DNA of 64,000 bases from an uncultured Acetobacteroides sp. (GCF_963678165.1 NZ_OY782755.1:1240001-1304000), one strand, 5' to 3'. Shown: positions 15,509 to 23,691, counted from the first letter of the stretch. The notes: generated by a model from the sequence alone, not told the origin. A program made the numbers and translations.

Positions 15509-16162
15509 TTAGATGTCCGTGTATTTTAGAGCTACCCTGCGCATCTTCCCATTTTCTTCCGCCACGTCAACGTAGTAAAGGCGGTTGCCCGGCTCGGTTC
15601 GGATGGCCTTGTCAAATAGGTCGACCGCTTCTACAAATAGCTCCCATCCGGGGATCTTGTTGCGTTCTGCAGTAGCCTTATGGGCGCGTATCTCGTTAAC
15701 GCTTGTTTGGTCTAGGTCGCCGCTACCCTTAAAGAGTAGGGAGTTTACCATGTCGCGGAGAAACGAGAACTTCTTAGACTCCTTTTCGTCCTTGTCGAAC
15801 ACAGCAAAGAACTCCTCAAACTTTGCCTTTACGATGCTCACGTAGGTCTTATCGAATATTAGCCTACGGGTGGTTCTGATATCAACGCCGATGGTCTTGT
15901 CGAAAGCCGAGAAGGTGAGCGATTCTGGCGTAGGTAGGCGCTTGTAGTCCTTTACTTGAGCATCCTTTAGCTTTGCCTCGTATACTTCCTGCTGGGCATC
16001 ATCAACAGCATCGTTCAGCTCCTTTAGCGCCTTTTCTGCCTTAAGGGCACACCCGGCAATGCGCTGGGCATGCTTCTCTTCAACCTTTAGCACTGGATTA
16101 ATAGCCCATGTATCCAGCTGCTTGCCGCTACCATCAGTCCAAACTTTACCTTTTTGCTTCAT
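15509..16162 (-). CDS. DUF3164-type Mu-like early protein
   Basis: 217 residues. The N-terminus (GKVWTDGSGKQLDTWAINPV then VEEKHAQRIAG), the long helix (ALKELNDAVDDAQQEVYEAK) and the central region (FDKTIGVDIRTTRRLIFD) match DUF3164, a protein of unknown role found in the early block of Mu-like phages next to GemA and the transposition genes. The start overlaps the end of the 82-residue gene by 17 bp. Confidence 0.78.
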   Translation of the reverse strand: MKQKGKVWTDGSGKQLDTWAINPVLKVEEKHAQRIAGCALKAEKALKELNDAVDDAQQEVYEAKLKDAQVKDYKRLPTPESLTFSAFDKTIGVDIRTTRRLIFDKTYVSIVKAKFEEFFAVFDKDEKESKKFSFLRDMVNSLLFKGSGDLDQTSVNEIRAHKATAERNKIPGWELFVEAVDLFDKAIRTEPGNRLYYVDVAEENGKMRRVALKYTDI

Positions 16163-16394
16163 CTCTATTGTTTTTTAGTTGATTTTCTCGGTTTATTTCG
16201 TTCAAGTTTTCTTCCTTCAGTTCCTGCAGGCGGCGTTCCAGCGTTCGTGTATCTTCCGCAACCGCCTGATAGGTTCTCCGTTTGCGGTTTTCTGGTTTGC
16301 TCAACCAGTCATGTCGAGCATTTACCAGCTTGCTGAGGCTCTTTATATCCAGCACAAGAGCCTCTCGTGTGCTACGCTTATCCTTAACTTCCAT
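16146..16394 (-). CDS. Small charged helical phage protein
   Basis: 82 residues, rich in Lys, Arg, Glu and Asn (TREALVLDIKSLSKLVNARH, TRTLERRLQELKEENLNEIN). The C-terminal 45 residues look like a coiled coil. It overlaps the DUF3164 gene downstream by 17 bp and lies 3 bp from the end of the 80-residue gene. Function unknown. Confidence 0.6.
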   Translation of the reverse strand: MEVKDKRSTREALVLDIKSLSKLVNARHDWLSKPENRKRRTYQAVAEDTRTLERRLQELKEENLNEINRENQLKNNRDEAKR

Positions 16395-16397
16395 AGC

Positions 16398-16640
16398 CTA
16401 TTGCATTATTTGTAAGGGTTCGATATCGTATTTACCACTCAACGGAGGATCTATTCTATCCTCCAGCTGCTTCACCTTAAGTTCGGCAGCGCGGTAAAGG
16501 CGTAAATTCTTGTCCAAATCGTCGGTGGAGCACGTGCTTACTATTCGTTGCAGCTTATTAAGTTCCTTGTTGGCCTTTCTAAGCGCCCGCATGTACGTCC
16601 GTGTGTCATACTGTTTGGTTGGTTTTTCTTCGGTTTTCAT
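16398..16640 (-). CDS. Small helical phage protein
   Basis: 80 residues with a central helical stretch (MRALRKANKELNKLQRIVST, LYRAAELKVKQLEDRI) that may form a coiled coil, then a Pro-rich tail. It lies 11 bp after the GemA-like gene on the same strand. Function unknown. Confidence 0.6.
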   Translation of the reverse strand: MKTEEKPTKQYDTRTYMRALRKANKELNKLQRIVSTCSTDDLDKNLRLYRAAELKVKQLEDRIDPPLSGKYDIEPLQIMQ

Positions 16641-16651
16641 GCTAATGGGTA

Positions 16652-17092
16652 TTAGTTGAGATACGAGGCAACCTCTATCTCGGCTTTGGTTAGGTTATCC
16701 ACGAATTTTAAGTCCTTTTGCTTTTTGATAAAGGCGTTGTAGATTGATCGTAGGCGCTCCAGCGGGATATCGTTAAACGCCTTGGTTTCCGCAGCCCTGC
16801 AGGCGATAGACTTAATCAGCTTGATATCGTTCTCCCGGCCCATTGCAGTAAGCCATCCGCCTATGGCGGCAATAACGCGCTTGCGGTATTTATCCAGCTC
16901 CCTTTTTTGTGGATTCAGCTCGCATTCCAGCTTGTCGCAAAGTTCTGCGAGCTGCTTCGAGGTTAAGTCCGTGCTGCTGGTCACCCCGTAGTTTTCAAAC
17001 AGCATTTCCCGCTTGGATTCCTTGTCAAATCCGAGCCTCCCAAATAGGGTGTGCAGGCGTTTTATCAGGTATTTTTCGTGTACGGTTTGCAT
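16652..17092 (-). CDS. GemA-like regulator (Mu gp16, DUF1018)
   Basis: 146 residues. The start (VHEKYLIKRLHTLFGRLGFD), a variable loop with the conserved SSTDLTSKQLAELCDKLE block, and a basic helix (KRELDKYRKRVIAAIGGWL) fit DUF1018/gp16, known in Mu as GemA, which changes host gene expression and DNA supercoiling. It follows the two ATPase genes in the early operon, as in other Mu-like phages of Bacteroidota. The gap to the ATPase gene is 21 bp. Confidence 0.72.
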   Translation of the reverse strand: MQTVHEKYLIKRLHTLFGRLGFDKESKREMLFENYGVTSSTDLTSKQLAELCDKLECELNPQKRELDKYRKRVIAAIGGWLTAMGRENDIKLIKSIACRAAETKAFNDIPLERLRSIYNAFIKKQKDLKFVDNLTKAEIEVASYLN

Positions 17093-17113
17093 GGTTATGT
17101 TTTTTAGAATGGT

Positions 17114-17815
17114 TTAACTTGCTTGACCAACTTCACCCCAGTAGAGCTCCGCGTTGCGTTCCTCTATATCCACATGTCCTCCCTGAGAGAACCTGCTTAC
17201 CACAAAGGCTCGTAGTCCAACTACGTTGATAATAACCTTGCTGAGTTTTCTCGCCATCTGCGCTACTGCAGGATATGGTTTCTTTCTATCCTCATGGGCA
17301 ATAAGAATGATCAGCTTATTGGGTAGCCTATCAAGTAGATCCTTTTTTAGTCGGCTACTCTTAAGCTCATCGGCATACATCGTTAGGTTATCAATAATGA
17401 TGATATTGGGAGTCTTGGGCTTGCTAAACTTCTCTACAATATCATCTACCGACAAGTACTCGTCAAAAACAATCTTGTCCGATGCGGTTATATTAGCCCT
17501 TAGGCATGCTTGCTTAAACGAGTCATCGACACCTTCTTCTGCTGATATGTAGGCTACCTTTTCCGATAGCGAGATGTCCTTTGCCAGCTGAAGCGTAAAC
17601 CACGTTTTACCGTTCTTTTCCATGCCATATATCAGCCAGTAACCCTTCGCTTCAGCCTCACCAATCAGCTGGCGTAGTATCGGGTTTTGCAGCTTAACAG
17701 TTCGACCTCTTTTCTTTTGAAGTACGTTTGCCGCAGTTAGGCTTCTTGGCTGCGTTCGTTTCTTCTCGGCTCCCTTATCCGTTATATCTACCCCAACAGT
17801 CGCTTGCTCCTCCAT
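17114..17815 (-). CDS. RecA/DnaB-type P-loop ATPase
   Basis: 233 residues. The Walker A motif is GMEKNGKTW with Lys70, and a likely Walker B is NIIIIDNLTM at about 134-143. The HEDRKKPYPAVAQMARKLSK segment at about 173-192 fits the RecA/DnaB-like ATPases used in phage replication (AAA_25-type). It sits between the MuB-like gene (2 bp gap) and GemA. Mu itself has no second ATPase here, so it may load or help the replisome after transposition. The role is inferred. Confidence 0.72.
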   Translation of the reverse strand: MEEQATVGVDITDKGAEKKRTQPRSLTAANVLQKKRGRTVKLQNPILRQLIGEAEAKGYWLIYGMEKNGKTWFTLQLAKDISLSEKVAYISAEEGVDDSFKQACLRANITASDKIVFDEYLSVDDIVEKFSKPKTPNIIIIDNLTMYADELKSSRLKKDLLDRLPNKLIILIAHEDRKKPYPAVAQMARKLSKVIINVVGLRAFVVSRFSQGGHVDIEERNAELYWGEVGQAS

Positions 17816-17817
17816 CT

Positions 17818-18720
17818 CTAAGCCTCCATGTTTAGGATTAGCAGACTCTCAGCGCGGCGTAAACCGCCTACGTACCCGCTTCCATCGGTTGTTAGACACT
17901 TCTTAAGTATCGTAGGGAGTAGGCTCTTATCCTGCATATTTACCTCAAGAACGTCTGTTATGAGCTTCCTGTAAAACTGAAGCCTATCATGGTTGCCTGT
18001 GGGCACTACAGATGTATATCGTTCCGAGTATCGGCTAAAAAGTTCTCGGTAGCCTACTTTTCTACCATTGATTCCTCTTTCTATTTTGGCTCTTAAACCA
18101 TCAGCACCTATCAGGTACCATCCGCAGGCACCGTCGGTTCCGTTCCATAGCTCCTTTAGCTCCAAAAAGGCGGGGTAGTCAAGGTCGCCAGCCTCATCAA
18201 TTATGATGATTGGGTTAGGAAGCATCTTTATGTAGTACTTGATATTGGCCTTTACATCGGCAAATCGTCCTGTCGAATCCAATCCTATACGTTGGGCTAT
18301 AAGCCTAATGAACAGCTGCTTTGTTTTAGCTTGAGAAGCATCGACGTAAAAGCAGTTTTTAAGGGATCTTGATAGGTACTGAGCGGTATAGGTTTTACCA
18401 ATGCCACAATCGTCTACGCAAATTCGCCCTTTAGCGTACTCCTTACAAAAAAGTACGTCCTCCTCAATGGTCTTAAATACTTCCGTTTTTGCCGTATTCC
18501 ATCGGCGCTCCGACATAGAAACTCCCAATTCACGGCCAAGGCTCAACCACTTTCCATCCTTCAAAATCTGTTCGGTTTCGCCTGCCTTCATACGGTTGAA
18601 AACAGAGCCGTTTATGCCCCACTGACGAGCAAAAGCAGCATCGGTACCATCAAAGTTCTTTCGAACCTCAAGTAGCGTTGTAATCACGCTATTTTTAAAT
18701 TCGTTGGTTAGCTGTAACAT
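17818..18720 (-). CDS. MuB-like transposition ATPase
   Basis: 300 residues. The N-terminal 20-65 is a helix-turn-helix region (TDAAFARQWGINGSVFNRM), as in MuB. The AAA core follows with Walker A DDCGIGKT (Lys109) and Walker B PIIIIDEAGD (Asp175-Glu176). MuB binds target DNA in an ATP-dependent way, picks target sites away from the phage ends and activates the transposase. It lies 16 bp after the transposase gene, the canonical A-B order. Confidence 0.9.
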   Translation of the reverse strand: MLQLTNEFKNSVITTLLEVRKNFDGTDAAFARQWGINGSVFNRMKAGETEQILKDGKWLSLGRELGVSMSERRWNTAKTEVFKTIEEDVLFCKEYAKGRICVDDCGIGKTYTAQYLSRSLKNCFYVDASQAKTKQLFIRLIAQRIGLDSTGRFADVKANIKYYIKMLPNPIIIIDEAGDLDYPAFLELKELWNGTDGACGWYLIGADGLRAKIERGINGRKVGYRELFSRYSERYTSVVPTGNHDRLQFYRKLITDVLEVNMQDKSLLPTILKKCLTTDGSGYVGGLRRAESLLILNMEA

Positions 18721-18736
18721 ATCGGTTGTTTTTTAA

Positions 18737-20917
18737 TTAGAATCTATCCTTTAGTGAGCGGCTATACGATACCTCGCAGCGCTCGTTTTCAAACTCCTCC
18801 AGCGCTGGCATCATTTCTGCCTTATGCTCAGTCGTTGGAAGCGCCATTGGCTTCAGCTCGCTAATCTGAAACTTGCGATTCGGAGTCACTGGCCTCTTAT
18901 CCTCAATGTGTATTCGTTCGAGCTTCTTCTTTTGGCGGCTCATGTAGCCATCTATGGTAGCGGTGTAGCGGCTCATCAGCTCTAAGGCCTTTTTATCCGA
19001 TTCCTTTTGCTCAATTCTTGCCCTGTTGTATCGGGGTTTAGGGTGTAGCTCGCAGATGTAGCGGTCACCATCGGCTAGATAAACAAGCGCCTTCATCACT
19101 TTCCCGGCATTATCATCCAGCCAGTAAACATCCAGTTCCCGTCCTTCCACGATATCCATCAGATGTAGGAGTTTATCCCCCGTACAGATGCCTTCAGCAT
19201 CACCAATTAGGTACTCTTCATACTGCAGGTTAACTATTCCAACATGGCAGCTGGTTCGGGTTTTATAGCCTAACGATGGGAGTATGGCCCTCCAGTTGGT
19301 AGGCTGCACGTCTGGATTTTGCGACTCCAGAAATACCTCCCAGCGTGTTTTGTCCTTAATTTTGGAGTGAGGCATGTTGTTCCAAGTCTCGATATCGCGA
19401 AGGCAGCCTTCAACTATCTTTTCGTAGGGTATTTGTGGCACTTGTCCTGGACCTGCCTCGTTCGCTTCGCTAATGGCAAACGGACGGGCCAGCCATCCCT
19501 CGCGCTTCTTCTCCAACTGGTAGCGTAGCTGTCTGTAGTAGGCCTCTATTCGCTTACCTCGTGCCTTGTTGGCTTCAATCCTGACATACTCAAACATGGC
19601 TCCTTCTCTTAGGAAGGTACTCTGGAAGCTGGAGTTTAAGCTTTTCTCACCCTCAAGCTCAGCAGGCATGCTTAACCCCCACATGGTGTAGTTTCTTACC
19701 AACTGACGGTAAAAGTCGATGATGATTCCTTCTTTGGTTTTGCCGTAAACCCAGCAGGTGAAGCATTCGCTACCAATATCGATGGCGTTATAGAACCATA
19801 GGCGCTTGCCCTTTGCATACTCAAACGGTGGTTGGCGGTCATCGATGGATATTAAGCTACCAGCCATCGTTGGCTGATCCATCGAGGCGTATGGTTTAAA
19901 GCGCTGCATGAACTTCTGCCTATCTCCGCTACGCTCCGCTTGCGTTCCGATAGCATTACGCCATTCCGCTAGGTAGTTGGTAACAGTTGCCGTGCTCAGC
20001 GACTTAATCGAAAAGTCAGATGGTTTATATATTTCTCCTGTTCTTTCGTTGGTCAGCTCAATGTAGCCTGAAAGGAAACCATCAAACTGGCGAGCAATTT
20101 CGGTGGCCGTTGGCTTATGCTCCTGCTTCGCGAAAAGGCAGTTAAGCAGTTGCTCAATATCTTCATCAACCTTCCTTGCGCTATCGTTACCCCAACCTCC
20201 ATGAATAAGAACCTTGTATCCGTTTTTCTTATACTCGTTAAGCTTTTGCCTAAGTCGGGTAGGGTTAGATGGAAGGGTATGCCCAAATTTCTCCTTTACA
20301 CGGTTGCATTCGTCCACCGTAGCCTCCCATGCTGTTTTGGTAGAACCTCGCAGGCTCTTGCGGTAGCCTACGCGTTCGGTGTACACCTTATTAAGCGTAT
20401 TTAGCACCGAGGCGTTTACGGTATACTCTTCAATGGCCTCATCGGTAAGCGCCACCCCCGCTTTGGTTTCGCACGATGAGTAGAATGCAAGTGCCCTAGC
20501 ATCCCGTTCGTACTTCGATTCGAACAGAGGAACCCTTACCTTTTCAGGTGGAGCTCCAAATGTCTTAACCAGTGCATCGCGCCATGCTTGCGGTAGGCTA
20601 GCCCACATCACAAGCATGGGAGTTCCTGGCCCATTTGAACGGAGTTTTCTTAAAGCCCCCTTGCTAATGCGAAGTTGGAATCCTCGCTCTCCTATAAGTT
20701 TTAGGCTATGCTCGCTGGCATTACGTCCATCAAACAGGTATCGGGCTAGCACGCCTAGTATATCGTTATGGTATTCGTATGGTGATTCCATAAATCCCTT
20801 AATTTTCCGTTTGCTCCCCGGCAGGTTCCGATGTGGCTGCTTACACGTACTCAAATCGTCGGGGATTGATATTGGGGCAGTATTAATTCTGTTTTTTTTC
20901 AATGCCGCCTCTTTCAA
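18737..20917 (-). CDS. MuA-like DDE transposase
   Basis: 726 residues. It catalyses cutting of the phage ends and strand transfer into target DNA. Domains: N-terminal DNA-binding part (about 1-200), catalytic core (about 340-500) and a C-terminal part that, in MuA, contacts MuB. The core shows SIDDRQPP with Asp359 (Asp360 is next to it) and GKRIEAYY with Glu458. Where the second catalytic Asp is expected the sequence reads PAELEGEKSLN, with Glu420, Glu422 and Glu424 but no Asp. This may be a D-E-E family variant rather than damage, since the frame is intact. The start overlaps the end of the Ner-like gene by 35 bp. Confidence 0.93.
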   Translation of the reverse strand: MKEAALKKNRINTAPISIPDDLSTCKQPHRNLPGSKRKIKGFMESPYEYHNDILGVLARYLFDGRNASEHSLKLIGERGFQLRISKGALRKLRSNGPGTPMLVMWASLPQAWRDALVKTFGAPPEKVRVPLFESKYERDARALAFYSSCETKAGVALTDEAIEEYTVNASVLNTLNKVYTERVGYRKSLRGSTKTAWEATVDECNRVKEKFGHTLPSNPTRLRQKLNEYKKNGYKVLIHGGWGNDSARKVDEDIEQLLNCLFAKQEHKPTATEIARQFDGFLSGYIELTNERTGEIYKPSDFSIKSLSTATVTNYLAEWRNAIGTQAERSGDRQKFMQRFKPYASMDQPTMAGSLISIDDRQPPFEYAKGKRLWFYNAIDIGSECFTCWVYGKTKEGIIIDFYRQLVRNYTMWGLSMPAELEGEKSLNSSFQSTFLREGAMFEYVRIEANKARGKRIEAYYRQLRYQLEKKREGWLARPFAISEANEAGPGQVPQIPYEKIVEGCLRDIETWNNMPHSKIKDKTRWEVFLESQNPDVQPTNWRAILPSLGYKTRTSCHVGIVNLQYEEYLIGDAEGICTGDKLLHLMDIVEGRELDVYWLDDNAGKVMKALVYLADGDRYICELHPKPRYNRARIEQKESDKKALELMSRYTATIDGYMSRQKKKLERIHIEDKRPVTPNRKFQISELKPMALPTTEHKAEMMPALEEFENERCEVSYSRSLKDRF

Positions 20918-21080
20918 TTGCGGCCTTCCTTATCCGTAGCGCTGTTGGTGATTCAATTTCCCCGTTTAACGCCTTACGCACAGTGGGGTGACTTACTTTA
21001 AAAAGTTCTGCAAGAACCTTTTTTTCCCCAAGGTCAACCAGTATGGGGTTCAACCCTTCAACCTTCTTTTTTTTTCTCAT
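20883..21080 (-). CDS. Ner-like helix-turn-helix early regulator
   Basis: 65 residues from the ATG at 21080, preferred over longer upstream starts because a GGAG Shine-Dalgarno-like sequence lies 6 bp before it and the longer frame runs through the operator region. The protein holds a helix-turn-helix (VLAELFKVSHPTVRKALNG, about 24-42). In Mu, Ner is the first gene of the lytic operon and lowers early transcription later in infection. It is the first leftward gene, facing the repressor gene. Confidence 0.8.
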   Translation of the reverse strand: MRKKKKVEGLNPILVDLGEKKVLAELFKVSHPTVRKALNGEIESPTALRIRKAAIERGGIEKKQN

Positions 21081-21216
21081 GATATCTCCGCTTTTAAAAA
21101 TTAATATCTTTACAGGGTGTTTTACTTCAGAAACATATTGCAATATTATACGCTTTTGCGAACATTTCAAAATAATAAACTCTAAAAATACGCGTTTGCG
21201 AATATTATTTTGTGTT
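21081..21216. promoter_or_regulatory. Lysis/lysogeny operator region between ner-like and repressor genes
   Basis: 136 bp between divergent genes, A/T rich, holding two direct repeats of ATACGCKTTTGCGAAYATT at 21148-21166 and 21188-21206, exactly 40 bp apart. A third, weaker copy of the core (ATTGCAATATT) lies at 21137-21147. The second copy ends 10 bp before the repressor ATG. These are good candidates for repressor or Ner binding sites over the early promoter and the repressor promoter. Confidence 0.75.
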
Positions 21217-21915
21217 ATGACTATCAATGAGAAGTTTAGTAAGATTATAGATGAACTTTATTCGGGTAACAAAAGGGCCTTTGCAAACTCAATAGGGGTT
21301 GCACCAACCGTTATTGAGAATATTGTAGGTAAAAGACAGGGGAATCCATCGTTCGACGTTTTGCAAAAAACCATATCCGCAAATGCGAACATAAATTCAG
21401 AATGGCTGCTTTCTGACAGAGGGGAAATGTTAAAGGCAAATGAAGAATCAAACGTTATAGTCCGTGAGTTTAAACTTAAAACCGACGATATGCGTAGATC
21501 TGATAGGGTTCCTTTATACAACATCGAAGCAGTTGCTGGTGTTGTAGCCATATTCGACGACTTACACAAGCAAAAGCCTACAGATTATCTAACCATTCCA
21601 AACCTCCCAAAGTGCGATGGTGCAGTTCATGTTACAGGAGATAGCATGTATCCGCTTCTAAAGTCTGGAGATATTATCGCTTACAAGGTCATTAATAACA
21701 AGGAAAATATCTTTTGGGGAGAAATGTACCTCCTTTCCATAGACTTCGACGGCGACACCTATATCACGGTTAAGTACGTACAGAAAAGCGACAAGGAAGG
21801 ATACGTTAAGCTCGTATCCCAAAACCAATATCACCAAGACAAAGAAGTTCCTTTAGACAGCATCAAATTCGCTGCACTTGTAAAAGCGTCAATCCGTATC
21901 AACAGTATGGGATAG
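21217..21915 (+). CDS. CI/LexA-type phage repressor (XRE HTH plus S24 peptidase)
   Basis: 232 residues from the ATG at 21217; the frame is open further upstream, but that part would cross the operator and the early promoter. N-terminal helix-turn-helix at about 15-50 (NKRAFANSIGVAPTVIENIV). C-terminal S24 peptidase domain with the serine in VTGDSMYP (Ser143) and the lysine in ITVKYV (Lys186), 43 residues apart as in lambda CI. The auto-cleavage cut site is probably the Ala-Gly or Ala-Val near EAVAGVVA (about 107-114). The protein should keep the prophage silent and be cut after DNA damage. It is divergent from the early operon. Confidence 0.9.
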   Translation: MTINEKFSKIIDELYSGNKRAFANSIGVAPTVIENIVGKRQGNPSFDVLQKTISANANINSEWLLSDRGEMLKANEESNVIVREFKLKTDDMRRSDRVPLYNIEAVAGVVAIFDDLHKQKPTDYLTIPNLPKCDGAVHVTGDSMYPLLKSGDIIAYKVINNKENIFWGEMYLLSIDFDGDTYITVKYVQKSDKEGYVKLVSQNQYHQDKEVPLDSIKFAALVKASIRINSMG

Positions 21916-22460
21916 CGCACACGTTTTGAAGCACACTACTAGATGTTGTTTTATTCTATATTATTGGTTTTCACAACTTAAATTCATATTGTTATTTATA
22001 TAACGCTAGGAATATAGGGGGGGCTATCCTTCTTTTTACCCATGTTAGCGGCTTGTTTTTGGATGTATCGGGGGGATTATGCCGCATTTTCAAACCCTGT
22101 TTTGTTCGCCTGTTATTTCGCCTGTTGCTTTTTTCGGGGTCTTTTTTGCATAAAAAAGCCCGGTAAGGCATCAACCTTCCGGGCGTCTGTTTTAATGCTG
22201 CTATATATGGCTATTTTAGCCAATTTAGGCTACTGTAAAGCCGTTTATGGCTGTTTGTACGTGTGGGGTAATTGGCGTTTAAATACACCTTTAAAAGTTA
22301 AAGCAGAATTAAACTGCAATTAAAGAAAATCACAACTCGTTTTAAATTTGCCGAATTTCAAAACACGTGTAACTAATTGTGTTTAAACAGAAATCGCACA
22401 ATTTTATAATGCTATACAGATACAATTCATTTTTTACCCCCTAGCAGAAGTTTCAAAGCT
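21916..22460. other. Prophage terminal region without convincing genes
   Basis: 545 bp after the repressor stop. It holds the hairpin at 22158-22184 and an A/T-rich end (22320-22440) with short repeats of AAATCACAA/AAATCGCACAA type that could be transposase binding sites. A rightward 93-codon frame at 22042 crosses the hairpin and has a cysteine/aromatic-rich composition typical of chance frames. The prophage end (expected to read CA at its rightmost bases) lies here but I cannot fix it. Confidence 0.55.
22158..22190 (-). terminator. Strong terminator near the prophage end
   Basis: On the minus strand, GCCCGGAAGG, a 6-base loop (TTGATG) and CCTTACCGGGC (one bulge) are followed by TTTTTTATGC. 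This would stop transcripts that come from the host DMT gene and enter the prophage against the repressor gene. On the plus strand the T tract is weaker. Confidence 0.8.
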
Positions 22461-22675
22461 GCCTGTGAAAGTTTGATTCTAGCTTGTAAAACATGAGTTA
22501 TTGTAGGTAAAACATGCATTTCGGTATGGTAAATGTGTTTTTCAGTGGGTAAAAGTCACTTTCCTGTAGGTAAAAGTATCTTTCTGGTGGGGAAAAGCCT
22601 CCTTCCTGCAGGTGAAAGTTACTCTTCTGTGGGTAAAACTTGTTTTCTACAGGTGAAAATCTCTTGCCGATGGCG
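22461..22675. repeat. Degenerate tandem array A, about ten units of ~21 bp
   Basis: Core (T/A)GGTAAAA is found at 22464, 22484, 22505, 22527, 22547, 22568, 22589, 22611, 22631 and 22651, with spacings of 20-22 bp (mean about 21). A shared unit is about TGTAGGTAAAAGTNNCTTTCC. The array ends at the stop codon of the DMT transporter (22676-22678). Because the period is a multiple of three, open frames of seven-residue repeats run through it on both strands, but they show no coding sense. Confidence 0.85.
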
Positions 22676-23590
22676 CTACAGAAAGAAAAGGCCAACTCCC
22701 GCAATGGCAATCAGTGCCCCGATAACCTCCTTTGACGTCACCTTTTCTTTGAATAGAAAGATGGCCGCTGGAATGATGAGGATGGGCATTATGGACATGA
22801 TGGTGGAGGCAATGCCTGTTGATGTATGCTGTATGGCAAATAGCGAGAGGGATACTCCCAGAAAGGGGCCAAACACCGAGCCAATGGCAACCACGCCTAC
22901 AACCTTCGGATTTTGGACAGACTGAAAGAACTTCGGCCACTGCCTGATGAAAAAGAAAACTAAAGCAAAGCCAACCAGTGCCGCAATAGCCCTGATTTCC
23001 GTTCCCTGAATGGCGTTGTAGCTGCCAATGCCGTACTTGCTTAGCACCAGCCCAAATCCTTGTCCGAATGCGCCACCAAAGGCAAGAAGAATGCCCTTTA
23101 GCGGATACGAAAGCTTGAGTTTCCCATTCTCGGTTCCATTTTCACCGTTGTCGGAGGGGCGCTCCAGAATCACTAGGGCAATTCCGCTAAGGGTTAAAGC
23201 CATTCCCAGCAGGCTGGTTGCCGACATCGTTTCACCCATGATCAGCCAGCCGAAGATGGCCGCAATCGGCGAACTGAGTGTCATTACCAGCATACCAACG
23301 CGCGCTCCAACCACAACGTAGGCCTGAAAGAGGCAGAGATCGCCAAATACGAAACCAACTAGGCCAGATAGCGACAGCCAAAGTATGTTGTGCGAAGTAG
23401 CGTTAACTGGTAAGAAACTTCCGTAGGTAAAGTAGCTGTATGCCGAAAGAAGTACAATGGCTATGAGCATTCGGATCATGTTAACGTTTACCGACCCAAT
23501 CTTTTTCCCTGCTATTTGGTAGGTTATCCCTGTAATCGTCCAACAGAATGCGGTGACAAGAGCCGCCAACTGCCCAATGTGGTGTGCCAT
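22676..23590 (-). CDS. DMT-family EamA transporter
   Basis: 304 residues from ATG at 23590. The frame extends to 23623, but the promoter-like TAAATTTG at 23613-23606 lies between, so translation from the longer start is unlikely. Ten transmembrane helices are expected, in two EamA halves. N half: HHIGQLAALVTAFCWTITGI and WLIMGETMSATSLLGMALTL. C half: LVFFFIRQWPKFFQ, IPAAIFLFKEKVTSKEV and ending IALIAIAGVGLFFL-like (GALIAIAGVGLFFL). The paired E-x-x-x-x-x-G motifs in both halves are typical. EamA proteins export metabolites; the substrate is unknown. It stands alone in its strand between two repeat arrays. Confidence 0.85.
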   Translation of the reverse strand: MAHHIGQLAALVTAFCWTITGITYQIAGKKIGSVNVNMIRMLIAIVLLSAYSYFTYGSFLPVNATSHNILWLSLSGLVGFVFGDLCLFQAYVVVGARVGMLVMTLSSPIAAIFGWLIMGETMSATSLLGMALTLSGIALVILERPSDNGENGTENGKLKLSYPLKGILLAFGGAFGQGFGLVLSKYGIGSYNAIQGTEIRAIAALVGFALVFFFIRQWPKFFQSVQNPKVVGVVAIGSVFGPFLGVSLSLFAIQHTSTGIASTIMSIMPILIIPAAIFLFKEKVTSKEVIGALIAIAGVGLFFL

Positions 23591-23605
23591 TAAAATGAAT
23601 TTTGG

Positions 23606-23613
23606 CAAATTTA
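23606..23613 (-). promoter_or_regulatory. -7 element for the DMT transporter
   Basis: On the minus strand the sequence is TAAATTTG, a full match to the Bacteroidota TAnnTTTG element, 16 bp before the ATG at 23590. That would leave a leader of about 9 bases. No TTTG at -33 is seen. Confidence 0.6.
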
Positions 23614-23691
23614 CAATTCTCAAAAAAATACGAGCCTCGCTTTAAGAAAAATACAGAAATTATCCCAAGGGTGACTCTCTTGGATTAGGCT

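Larger units (their letters stand above)
1..22450. mobile_element. Mu-like transposable prophage, partial
   Basis: The order repressor (rightward), then Ner-like HTH, DDE transposase, MuB-like ATPase and GemA/DUF3164-type genes (leftward) is the signature of Mu-type replicative-transposition phages. Terminase, DUF935 portal, MuF, gpG-like, capsid, sheath and tube genes follow. The tail continues past base 1, so only the repressor-proximal end is inside the window. The exact end is not resolved: it should lie between the repressor stop (21915) and the 21-bp repeat array that starts near 22461. Mu-type phages have no fixed attachment core, and without the other end the terminal repeats and target duplication cannot be read. 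The structural genes are split into two divergent blocks, unlike the single rightward order of Mu. Confidence 0.9.

Noticed and set aside
21043-21216. Longer repressor start
   Set aside because: It would run through the operator and early promoter; the HTH domain begins after the ATG at 21217.
22042-22323. 93-codon frame near the prophage end
   Set aside because: It crosses a terminator hairpin, is unusually rich in Cys and aromatic residues, and has no family features.
22498-22710. Minus-strand 70-codon frame of seven-residue repeats in array A
   Set aside because: It is a product of the 21-bp period and overlaps the end of the DMT gene.
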